64,000 nt of DNA from CAZQFV01 sp964592645. Its GTDB lineage: Bacteria > Chloroflexota > Chloroflexia > DTKN01. Positions within the stretch are counted from its first letter, which is position 1. Every line of letters begins with the position of its first letter. The notes beneath the pieces are model-generated. The model did no database searches and was not told where the DNA came from. It saw nothing but the letters and a program-made list of their open reading frames with translations. The position numbers and the translations under genes were made by a program. The DNA is taken from assembly GCA_964592645.1 (NCBI GenBank), contig CAZQFV010000005.1:1-64000 (forward strand), written 5' to 3'. This document shows positions 56,805 to 64,000 of the stretch, piece by piece.

Positions 56805-57572
56805 TCAACCCCTTGACGCCTGTCGCGCCATGGCGAGGAACTCGTCCACTTTCAGGCTGGCGCCGCCGACCAGGGCGCCGTCGATCTCCGGCTGGGCCAT
56901 GAACTCGGCGATGTTGCCGGCGTTGGCGCTGCCGCCGTACTGAATGCGCACCGCCGCGGCCGTTTTCGGGCTGTAGCGGCGGCCCAGGAGCGCGCGGATC
57001 GTGCCGATGACGGCGTTGGCGGCCGGACCGTGGCAGGCCTTGCCCGTGCCGATGGCCCACACCGGCTCGTAGGCGATAACCCCGCCGGCCTCCACCCAGG
57101 CCCCCTCCTCCACCCCTTCCAACGCCGCAAGCACCTGCCGGGAGACGACCTCCTCCGTCTGGCCGCGCTCGTTCTCCTCCAGCGTCTCGCCGACGCACAG
57201 GATCGGCGCCAGGCCCAGCGAGAGCACCGCCTGCACCTTGGCGTTGACCAGGGCATCGGTCTCGCCAAAGAGGCGCCGGCGCTCCGAGTGTCCCAGGATC
57301 ACATAGCGGCACAGGCCCACCAGCATCCGCGGGGCGATCTCCCCGGTGTAGGCGCCCTCGCCCAGGTAGGCGTTCTGCGCCCCCAGGCGGATGGCGCTGC
57401 CCTGCACCGCCTCCAGCACCGTCGGCAGGGCGACGAACGGCGGGCAGAGGACCACCTCCACGCCGGCAATCCCGGCCATGCCCCGGGCCACTCCCTGGGC
57501 CAGGGCCCGCGCCTCCTCTAGCGTCTTGAAGCACTTCCAGTTGCCGGCGAGAATCGGAGCTCGCGAAGACAT
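56805..57572 (-). CDS. tpiA: Triosephosphate isomerase
   Basis: 255 residues. Catalytic residues are visible: Lys in GNWKCFKT, His in VILGHSERRRLFGE and Glu in AYEPVWAIGTGKA, plus IQYGGSANAGNI and VGGASLKVDEF for phosphate binding. It interconverts dihydroxyacetone phosphate and glyceraldehyde 3-phosphate. It sits 30 bases downstream of pgk and one base upstream of the csoR-type gene. ATG at 57572; the Shine-Dalgarno is weak (GGAGTCAAT). Confidence 0.97.
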   Translation of the reverse strand: MSSRAPILAGNWKCFKTLEEARALAQGVARGMAGIAGVEVVLCPPFVALPTVLEAVQGSAIRLGAQNAYLGEGAYTGEIAPRMLVGLCRYVILGHSERRRLFGETDALVNAKVQAVLSLGLAPILCVGETLEENERGQTEEVVSRQVLAALEGVEEGAWVEAGGVIAYEPVWAIGTGKACHGPAANAVIGTIRALLGRRYSPKTAAAVRIQYGGSANAGNIAEFMAQPEIDGALVGGASLKVDEFLAMARQASRG

Positions 57573-57602
57573 CTTATTGACTCCTGCATAACCACCTCGA
57601 AT

Positions 57603-58781
57603 CTACCGATCCAGCAGGATCTCCACCCCCGGCAGCAGCTTGCCCTCCAGGAACTCCAGGCTGGCCCCGCCGCCCGTGGAGAGGTGCCCGATCTTGTCGG
57701 CCACGCCCAGTTGCTGCAGCGCGGCCACCGAGTCGCCGCCGCCCACCACGCTGTAGGCGCCGCTGTCGGCCACCGCCTGGGCCACCGCCTTGGTCCCGGC
57801 GGCAAAGGTCGGGAACTCGAAGACGCCCATCGGGCCGTTCCAGAGCACCAACTTGGCCCCCCGCAAGGCGTCGCGGAACATGTCCACCGTGCGCGGCCCG
57901 ATGTCCAGGATGCGCCAGCCCTCCGGCACCTGGTCCACCGGCACGCGCTTGTGGGCCGCAGCGGCGTCGAACCGGTCGGCCACGACGACGTCCACGGGCA
58001 GGAAAAAGTCTTGGCCGCAGTCGCAGACCTGCGCCAAGATCTCTTTCGCCGTGGTCACCGCCTCCTCCTCCACCAGGGAGTCGCCGACAGCGTACCCTTG
58101 CGCCTTCAGGAAGGTGTTGGCCATGCCCCCGCCGATCAGCAGCGCGTCGGCCGTGCCCAGCAGCTTGCGGATGACCCCGATCTTGTCCGAGATCTTGGCC
58201 CCGCCCAGGATGGCCACGAACGGCCGCGCCGGGTCCTGAAGCGCCCGGCCCAGCGCGTCCAGCTCTTGCTCCATCAGGAACCCCGCTACCGCCGGCAGGT
58301 AGTGGGCTACTCCCTCGGTGGAGGCATGCGCCCGGTGCGCCGTGCCAAAGGCATCGTTCACATAGACCTCGCCCAGCCGCGCCAACTGCTGGGCAAAGGT
58401 CGGGTCGTTCTTCTCCTCCTCGGGGTGGAACCGCAGGTTCTCCAGCAGGACCACGTGGCCCGGCGGTGTCGCCAACACCGCCTCCTCTACCTCCGGCCCG
58501 ATGCAGCCGCGCAGCGCCAACACCGGCCGGCCCAGCAGCTCGCCCAACCGCGCGCCCACCGGGGCCAGCCGCAGCTTCTCGTCCACCCCCTTCGGCCGGC
58601 CCAGGTGCGACATCAACACCACCGCCGCCCCGCCCTCCAACAGGTACCGGATCGTCGGCAGCGCCGCGCGGATGCGTGTGTCGTCCCCCACCTGACCATC
58701 CTTCAGCGGCACGTTAAAGTCCACGCGCACCAGCACGCGCTTGCCCCGGATGTCGATATCGCGGACAGTTTTTTTGTTCAT
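57603..58781 (-). CDS. pgk: Phosphoglycerate kinase
   Basis: 392 residues. VLVRVDFNVPLKDGQ, SHLGRPKG, LLENLRFHPEEE, the nucleotide-binding AILGGAKISDKIGVI and VVGGGDSVAAL with LSTGGGASLEFLEGK are all present, so an active enzyme is expected. It makes ATP from 1,3-bisphosphoglycerate in glycolysis. The start is ATG at 58781 with GGAGG upstream (a TTG one codon earlier is less likely). First gene of the pgk-tpiA-csoR unit; gap is not present in the window, so it is not part of this cluster. Confidence 0.97.
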   Translation of the reverse strand: MNKKTVRDIDIRGKRVLVRVDFNVPLKDGQVGDDTRIRAALPTIRYLLEGGAAVVLMSHLGRPKGVDEKLRLAPVGARLGELLGRPVLALRGCIGPEVEEAVLATPPGHVVLLENLRFHPEEEKNDPTFAQQLARLGEVYVNDAFGTAHRAHASTEGVAHYLPAVAGFLMEQELDALGRALQDPARPFVAILGGAKISDKIGVIRKLLGTADALLIGGGMANTFLKAQGYAVGDSLVEEEAVTTAKEILAQVCDCGQDFFLPVDVVVADRFDAAAAHKRVPVDQVPEGWRILDIGPRTVDMFRDALRGAKLVLWNGPMGVFEFPTFAAGTKAVAQAVADSGAYSVVGGGDSVAALQQLGVADKIGHLSTGGGASLEFLEGKLLPGVEILLDR

Positions 58782-58811
58782 CAAATCCTCCAGGCATGAG
58801 TTGTCAGGGCT

Positions 58812-58817
58812 ATTATA
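58812..58817 (-). promoter_or_regulatory. -10 element of the pgk promoter
   Basis: A perfect TATAAT on the minus strand, about 30 bases upstream of the pgk ATG; no convincing -35 box was found at the usual distance. Confidence 0.4.
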
Positions 58818-58871
58818 CCATAGGTTGGTGATCGGTGATTGCGGATCGGACGTTGGAAAAGTCTCTGCCGA

Positions 58872-61800
58872 TCACCGACAACCACAATCGTGATACCCCA
58901 CCGGGAACAGCCCTGGGGTCGGCTGCGCGTTCTCGTAAAAGTCGGCGCTGCAGTTGTCCGTGTCCCGCTCCGGCGGACGGCGCTCCAGCGATTTGCCGGA
59001 CGAAAGGTATACCGAGAAAGGCACCACGCCCGGATAGTTGGGACAGCCCTCGGAGCCGCAGTAGACGGCCGCGTCCACCACCTTGCCGGACGGGTCCAGC
59101 AGCAGCACCTTGTCGCCGTTGGTGTTGCCCAGGGAGAAGCCAAAGCCCTCCCAGGGCGTCACCACGGGCTGCATGTCCGGCACTGCCGGGTCGTTGGCCG
59201 CCCCAGGGACCACGAACTCAAAGGTCGGGGCGAACGGCACCAACTGGGCCAGGCCGGCGATCGTCACCAATCCATGCGGGGGGATCACCGCCGCTGGGAC
59301 GGCCGGGAAGAGGTAGCGCCCGCTGCCGTACTCGCCGAGCGCCGCGGCATCGCCGATCTGCCAGCCGGCCAGGTCGATGGGCTGGTCGGTCTGGTTAAAG
59401 ATCTCCACCCACTCCCGGCCGGCCTCGTTCTGTCCCTGGGGGTTCTCGGGGTTGTACATAACCTCGCTGATGAGCAGCGGGGCCGACTGCGCCCAGTCCC
59501 ACTCGAACATCTCCGCCAGGTACCGGTAGGCCTCGTCCGAGCGCAGGTTGACGGCGATCTCGCGGTTCACCTTGCTGGAGGCCTCGCTGCCGTTGATGCT
59601 GCCGATATGGGCGTAGCCCACCCCGCCGATCTCGGCCAACACCAGCTTGTTGTGAAGGCCGTAGCCGGTAGGGTTCCCCAGGTGCACCTGCAGGTCCAGC
59701 CCTGCGCAGTAGGCCAGGTTGTTGACATAGACCAGGGTGGCCGCGTTTTCCTCGATCGGCAGGTAGGTCATGCCAAAGGCGCCCGAGTTGAGCAGGATGC
59801 GCACCCGCGCCCCGCGCCGGGCCGCGGCGATGTAGGACTCCAGGCGCAGGTTCGGCGCCGGCGAGCCATCGGGCATGTCGCCCCAGTCGCCGTACTCGTA
59901 CATCTGCTCCACCAGGATCGTGTCCCCCGGGCCGGCCCGCTTCAGCAGCCCCAGGAGCGAGTCGCTCTGCCGCAGGGACGATTCCGGGGCGGAAATGACC
60001 TCGAAGCCCAAGTTGCCGGTGATGACCCGCGGGGCCGGGAATTGGACCGTGCTCGTCGACCCGCCGGTGGAGATGAGCGGCTGGAAGCCGACGGGAGGCA
60101 GCCCGTAGCCGTAGGGGTTGGCCGGGTCCCAGCGGGTCACGTCGTTGTGCGCCGGGTCCAGGTCGGCGTCGAAGATCTCGCCCAGGCGGGCGACCACGCT
60201 CGGGGCGTTCGTCAGGAGCAGGACCCCGCGGGAGCCCCATGTGCCGTCGGCCTTGTTGTCGCCGGGCATGCCGCCGCCGGTGGGGTTCTGCGAAGAGATC
60301 AGGGCCCACTCCCGGTCGATGAGCATCACCTTGCTGTGGATGTAGGTGTAGCGGTCAAAGATGCGCAGCGTGTCGCTGTAGAACATGAACCAGCAGGCCC
60401 CGCCGGCCTCGCCGATCTGCTGGCAGGCCCAGCGCTCCTGGTCGGTGATGCCGCCCGACGTGGCCACCGCCTGACCCTCCAGGAGGAGCGTCACGCTCAC
60501 CCCCTCCCGCGCCTTGTCGGCCAGGGCCAGGGCGATGGTGTACTGCTCCAACTGGTAGAACTCGGCCTCGATGCTCCTCTGTGCCCCGCCGATCGCCTGC
60601 AGGACGAGCTCCGCCGCGGCGTCCGGGGCCACCGCCACCGTCAGGGAAGCGTACTCGGTGACCGAGAGCGGCCGGTAGAATTGCTCCAGGTCCCAGCCGG
60701 GGTAGAGCGCGCGCCGGCCGTAGGAGGCGTCGTCGGGGTACGACATCCAATCCCGGGCCGTATCGGTGTCGGGCACGAACTCCCCGCTCCCCTCGTCCAG
60801 CCGGCGCTGCAGGACCTGTCCCTCGGCCCCCGGCGATGTCCAGGACCCCTTGTAGGGCGAGATCGTAGCCCCACTCCAGCCGGGTCCGGCATAGGCGCTG
60901 CCCTCGAAGACGACGGCGTCCACCAGCCGGGAGCCATCGTACAGCAGGACCTCGTCGCCGTTGTTATCCAGGCCGGCGAACCAACTGTCCAGGGTGTAGT
61001 CGGGGGCGAAGCCAAAGGAGCGCTGGAAGCCCGCGGCGTTGCGGGCGAACCAGGCCGTCTCGCCCGGCGGGATGACGGCGCCGGCCGGCAGGGGCTTGTA
61101 GATGATCGTGCCCGGCGTAGTATCCTCCTTGGCCAGGCTCCAGCCGTCGAGCCTCACCGGGACGGTCCCCCGATTGACCAGGCGCACGGCCTCATCGGTG
61201 TCGCTGCTCTGGTAGCCGTCGTACAGCACGGCGGCGATCTGCACCTGCAGCCGGTACTCCTTGTACAAGAGCGGCAAAAAGACCCAACTGCTCCCCCCCG
61301 CAACCCGCGTGTCCCATGTCGCCCGGTTGTTGGCCTTGGACATCTCCGGCACCGTGGTCGAGGCGACGACGGCGTTGCGTAGAAAGGCCGGGGCGCCGCT
61401 CTCCACCTGGACATGCAGCACGATCAGCGCGTAGGTGGCGGTCGGCACGACGCCGGCCGTCCAGACCAGCACGTTGGGCGCGACCTGCTGGAAGGTCAAA
61501 GGATAGGTACTGGACTGGGAGACGAAGGAGACGCCGGTCGGCAGGGTGTCGGTGATGCGGGCATCGGGCGCCGCCAGGTCGCCGACATTGCTGATCGCCA
61601 GGATGTAGGTGAACTGGGCGCCGGGGGTGGTCGTGAACGGCCCGGTCTTGTCCACGGCCAGGTCGGGGGCCGGCGGCGGGACGGCCGAGTTGCGCGCCTT
61701 GGGGGTGCCGTTGATGGGGCCGTTGTTGGCGTCGTGGCCGTTGCGGGTGACCATGTCGTTGCTGGCCCAGTTGGCGTCGCTGTCGGGTAGGGTGGCCAGC

Positions 61801-64000
61801 CGCCGCTCCATAGAACGGCGATCGGCATCTTCGGTGCCGGCCGGCCAGGCCCCCCCGTCGCCGTTGGCCGTGTCCACGATGTTGCCCCCGGCATCGCGCA
61901 GCGTCAGGGCCTCGCCGTCGTTGCTCAGCCCGGTGCCGAAGCTGCCGATCCAATCGGCCGGGATATCGATGATCGTGGTGTCGTCGGTGCGCTCCAGGAG
62001 GTAGTAGCCGCCGGCGGGAATCACCCCGGCCAGGGAGATCGCCGGCACGCCGTCCGCCGCGTTCAGCGTCCAGCCGGATAGGTCCACGTCGACGCCGCCG
62101 GCGTTGTACAGCTCGATCCACTCGTCGGCGGTGCTGGCCCCGGTCCCGCTCCAGGCCACCTCGTTGATCACCACGTGGCCGGTATTGGCCGGCAGGATGT
62201 CCGTGTCCCAGGAGGCGCCGTTGTTGCCCAGGTTCGGTTCCGCCGCGGCGGTCGCGGCGAGCAGGAGGTTGGTGACCGTGCCGGTGGCCGTGGGCGCGAC
62301 CTGGCCGTAGAGGTCGATCGCCACCGAGGCGCCGGCGGCCAGGGTGCCCAGCCTCCAGACGATATCCCGTCCCGACTGCGTGGCCGTGTAGGAGCTGGAG
62401 AGGAAAAGGACGCCGGCCGGCAGGGTATCGGTGAGTACCGCATCCGGGGCCTCCAGGGCGCCGATGTTGCGGACCTCCAGGGCGTACTGCACCAGGCCGC
62501 CCACGCGGGCCGTGGCCGGGCCGGCCTTGGACACCGCCAGGTCGGGCGCGGAGACCTGCACCAGGGTGTCGACCCAGGCCAGGTTGTTGCTCATGTTGAC
62601 CTCGGTGACGGCGGTGGTGGCATAGACCTGGTTGCGCAGCGTGCCGGAGGCCGTCGGGGCGACGGTGCCGGTGACGAGCCAGGTCTCTGGCGCGGCCGGG
62701 GCCAGGCTCCCGGCGTCCCAGATCAGGAGGGTGCCGGCCTGGGTGAAGGGAAAGGGGCTGCTCTGGGCGACAAAGAACACGCCGGCCGGCAGGGTGTCGG
62801 TGATCCGGACGGAGGTGGCGGCGATGTTGCCGGCGTTGGCGATCGTCAGGGTGTAGGCGATGGGGTCGCCGGGCGAGACCGCGGACGGGCCGGACTTGCC
62901 CATCGCCAGGTCGGCGGACGACGGGGGCGGCAGCGAGGCCGAGTTGCGCGCCTTGGGAGTGCCGTTGATGGGGCCGCCCTGGGCGTTATGGCCGTTGCGG
63001 GTGACCATGTCGTTGCTGGCCCAGTTGGCGTCGCTATCGGGCAGGGTGCAATCGATGCGCTCCATCGACTGGTAGTTGGGCGAAGCCGTCCCGGCCGGCC
63101 ATTCGCCTCCGTCGCCGTTGGCCGTGTCCACGGCGCTGCCCCCGGCGTCGCGCAGCGTCAGCGTTTCCCCGGCATTGCCCAGCGCGCCGGTATAGATCTG
63201 GTCGGCCGGAATGTCGTCCACGGTGGTGTCGTCGGTGCGCTCCAGGAGAAAGTAGCCGTGCGCCGGGATCGTGCCGACGAGGGCGATATTGGGGCTGCCG
63301 TCGCCGGAGACCAGGGTCCAGCCGCTCAGGTTGACCGCGTTGGCCGTAGGGTTGTACAGCTCGATCCACTCGTCCGCGTCGAGCGGGGAGGGCCCCGTGC
63401 CCCCCCAGGCCACCTCGTTGATCACCACGTAGCCCTCGCCGGGGATGGAAACGGACGTCCGCCAGGAAGCCGTGTTGTCCGACAGGTTGGCCTCTGCGGC
63501 CGTGGTCGAGGCCGTGACGACGTTGGTCAGGGTGCCCGTGGCCGTGGGCCGGACGGCGCCGTAGAGGGTGATGAGGGCCTGGGTGCCCGGGGGGAGATCG
63601 CCCACGGTCCAGACGAGGGTGTTGGGAGCCGGCTGGAGGTCGGGGAAAGGAAGGGCCGTGACAAAGGCCACGCCGGCCGGCAGGGTGTCGGTGACGCGCA
63701 CGGCCGTGGCCGGGAGCGCGCCGGCGCTGCTGATGACCAGGGTATAGGTCACGGGGCTATCGGGCGCGGCCGTGGCCGGGCCGGCCTTGTGCGCGACGAG
63801 ATTGGCATATTCCCCCAGCACCAGGGTATAGGCCCACGCCGCATTGTTCGTGGTCGTGACCTCGGGCGACGCGGAGGCGATCCGCGCCTCGTTGGCCAGG
63901 GTGCCGGTCGCCGTCAGGGCGATATGGCCGGTGAGGGTAATGATCGGGGTGGTGAGGGTATAGGGGACCGCGTCGAGGCTCCAGACGATGACGCCGGGCG
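58872..64000 (-). CDS. Giant secreted protein: DUF11 repeats, lamin-tail domains and phospholipase-D domain pair (5' end outside window)
   Basis: More than 1700 residues, open at the window edge; its N terminus lies outside the window. From N to C: DUF11-type repeats (patterns such as TLPAGVAFV...LVWTVGDLPPG), a lamin-tail domain (VVINEVAWGGTGPSPLDADE), two DUF11 repeats, a second lamin-tail (VVINEVAWSGTGASTADEWI), a DUF11 repeat, and a third lamin-tail-like region (VRLVNRGTVPVRLDGWSLAK). Two phospholipase-D motifs follow, HSKVMLIDREWALISSQN and HNKLVLAEIGGVGYAHIGS, then a C-terminal lamin-tail (LLISEVMYNPENPQGQNEAG). The first PLD motif is a canonical HxKx4D; the second has Glu where Asp is usual. 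Extracellular nuclease or lipase activity is plausible. Transcription is toward pgk, with 90 bases between. Confidence 0.88.
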   Translation of the reverse strand, partial: PGVIVWSLDAVPYTLTTPIITLTGHIALTATGTLANEARIASASPEVTTTNNAAWAYTLVLGEYANLVAHKAGPATAAPDSPVTYTLVISSAGALPATAVRVTDTLPAGVAFVTALPFPDLQPAPNTLVWTVGDLPPGTQALITLYGAVRPTATGTLTNVVTASTTAAEANLSDNTASWRTSVSIPGEGYVVINEVAWGGTGPSPLDADEWIELYNPTANAVNLSGWTLVSGDGSPNIALVGTIPAHGYFLLERTDDTTVDDIPADQIYTGALGNAGETLTLRDAGGSAVDTANGDGGEWPAGTASPNYQSMERIDCTLPDSDANWASNDMVTRNGHNAQGGPINGTPKARNSASLPPPSSADLAMGKSGPSAVSPGDPIAYTLTIANAGNIAATSVRITDTLPAGVFFVAQSSPFPFTQAGTLLIWDAGSLAPAAPETWLVTGTVAPTASGTLRNQVYATTAVTEVNMSNNLAWVDTLVQVSAPDLAVSKAGPATARVGGLVQYALEVRNIGALEAPDAVLTDTLPAGVLFLSSSYTATQSGRDIVWRLGTLAAGASVAIDLYGQVAPTATGTVTNLLLAATAAAEPNLGNNGASWDTDILPANTGHVVINEVAWSGTGASTADEWIELYNAGGVDVDLSGWTLNAADGVPAISLAGVIPAGGYYLLERTDDTTIIDIPADWIGSFGTGLSNDGEALTLRDAGGNIVDTANGDGGAWPAGTEDADRRSMERRLATLPDSDANWASNDMVTRNGHDANNGPINGTPKARNSAVPPPAPDLAVDKTGPFTTTPGAQFTYILAISNVGDLAAPDARITDTLPTGVSFVSQSSTYPLTFQQVAPNVLVWTAGVVPTATYALIVLHVQVESGAPAFLRNAVVASTTVPEMSKANNRATWDTRVAGGSSWVFLPLLYKEYRLQVQIAAVLYDGYQSSDTDEAVRLVNRGTVPVRLDGWSLAKEDTTPGTIIYKPLPAGAVIPPGETAWFARNAAGFQRSFGFAPDYTLDSWFAGLDNNGDEVLLYDGSRLVDAVVFEGSAYAGPGWSGATISPYKGSWTSPGAEGQVLQRRLDEGSGEFVPDTDTARDWMSYPDDASYGRRALYPGWDLEQFYRPLSVTEYASLTVAVAPDAAAELVLQAIGGAQRSIEAEFYQLEQYTIALALADKAREGVSVTLLLEGQAVATSGGITDQERWACQQIGEAGGACWFMFYSDTLRIFDRYTYIHSKVMLIDREWALISSQNPTGGGMPGDNKADGTWGSRGVLLLTNAPSVVARLGEIFDADLDPAHNDVTRWDPANPYGYGLPPVGFQPLISTGGSTSTVQFPAPRVITGNLGFEVISAPESSLRQSDSLLGLLKRAGPGDTILVEQMYEYGDWGDMPDGSPAPNLRLESYIAAARRGARVRILLNSGAFGMTYLPIEENAATLVYVNNLAYCAGLDLQVHLGNPTGYGLHNKLVLAEIGGVGYAHIGSINGSEASSKVNREIAVNLRSDEAYRYLAEMFEWDWAQSAPLLISEVMYNPENPQGQNEAGREWVEIFNQTDQPIDLAGWQIGDAAALGEYGSGRYLFPAVPAAVIPPHGLVTIAGLAQLVPFAPTFEFVVPGAANDPAVPDMQPVVTPWEGFGFSLGNTNGDKVLLLDPSGKVVDAAVYCGSEGCPNYPGVVPFSVYLSSGKSLERRPPERDTDNCSADFYENAQPTPGLFPVGYHDCGCR
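61687..61794 (-). repeat. Intragenic 108-bp direct repeat, copy 1
   Basis: Nearly identical to 62941-63048. It encodes the end of a lamin-tail domain and its linker (LPDSDANWASNDMVTRNGH... and PINGTPKARNS). Confidence 0.85.
62941..63048 (-). repeat. Intragenic 108-bp direct repeat, copy 2
   Basis: Second copy of the block at 61687-61794, with a few differences concentrated in a short variable stretch near 62977-62988. Confidence 0.85.

Noticed and set aside
58839..61382. 847-codon plus-strand open frame opposite the lamin-tail/PLD gene
   Set aside because: Antisense shadow with Val/Gly/His-rich low-complexity translation; the PLD and lamin-tail motifs are on the minus strand.

Overview
The window is high-G+C bacterial DNA, very probably from an anaerobic or facultatively anaerobic member of the Chloroflexota (Anaerolineae/Thermoflexia-like). 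This is inferred from the gene mix: heterodisulfide-reductase-like (Hdr) genes, a T-box trpS, lamin-tail/DUF11 surface proteins, and single-membrane-style surface proteins with an LPxTG signal. No rRNA, tRNA, CRISPR array or insertion sequence was seen.

Layout. (1) 1-5.6 kb: a palindromic repeat, a membrane TPR protein of the GT-C type, two M42 metallopeptidases and a GDP-mannose 4,6-dehydratase. (2) 5.8-8.8 kb: a consensus promoter, a cobalamin riboswitch and an intrinsic terminator control an LPETG-anchored alpha/alpha-toroid protein that resembles intrinsic factor, then CobO, then an anchored DUF4430-like protein. This looks like a surface corrinoid-capture module. (3) 8.8-28.6 kb, minus strand: a run of 13 co-directional genes, in transcription order fumarase alpha, fumarase beta, HdrC, HdrB, HdrA, HdrA, a four-GAF histidine kinase, a giant HdrA-GltD-HdrA fusion, a CBS-ACT protein, MvhD, an FrhB/FdhB-like Fe-S protein, and fumarate-reductase-like Fe-S and flavoprotein subunits. 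No hydrogenase or formate dehydrogenase catalytic subunit is present. The locus reads as an Hdr-type electron-bifurcating or confurcating machine joined to fumarate/malate chemistry and NAD(P)H.

(4) 28.7-36.8 kb: a sugar-binding lipoprotein; leuS behind a leucine attenuator that has its own 19-codon leader peptide; a propeller-like lipoprotein; and a leaderless helicase-associated gene. (5) 36.8-41.3 kb: GT2-nadD-DUF885 behind a consensus promoter and a structured leader, converging on trpS, which has a complete T-box leader. (6) 41.4-50.3 kb: a TIM-barrel protein (possibly CbiR), folE, a histone-deacetylase-family gene, two membrane proteins, ligA, a nucleotidyltransferase-like protein, a GNAT and an M24 peptidase. 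(7) 50.3-52.4 kb: a lower-G+C restriction-modification unit whose PD-(D/E)xK nuclease is split by a one-base frameshift. (8) 52.4-58.8 kb, minus strand: radical SAM protein, small partner, FHA, VWA, CsoR, tpiA, pgk. (9) 58.9-64 kb: a giant secreted protein with DUF11 repeats, lamin-tail domains and a phospholipase-D domain pair, cut by the window edge.

The most striking finds are the Hdr/fumarate/fumarase locus with its NADPH-oxidoreductase fusion, the riboswitch-controlled surface cobalamin module, and the leucine attenuator of leuS.
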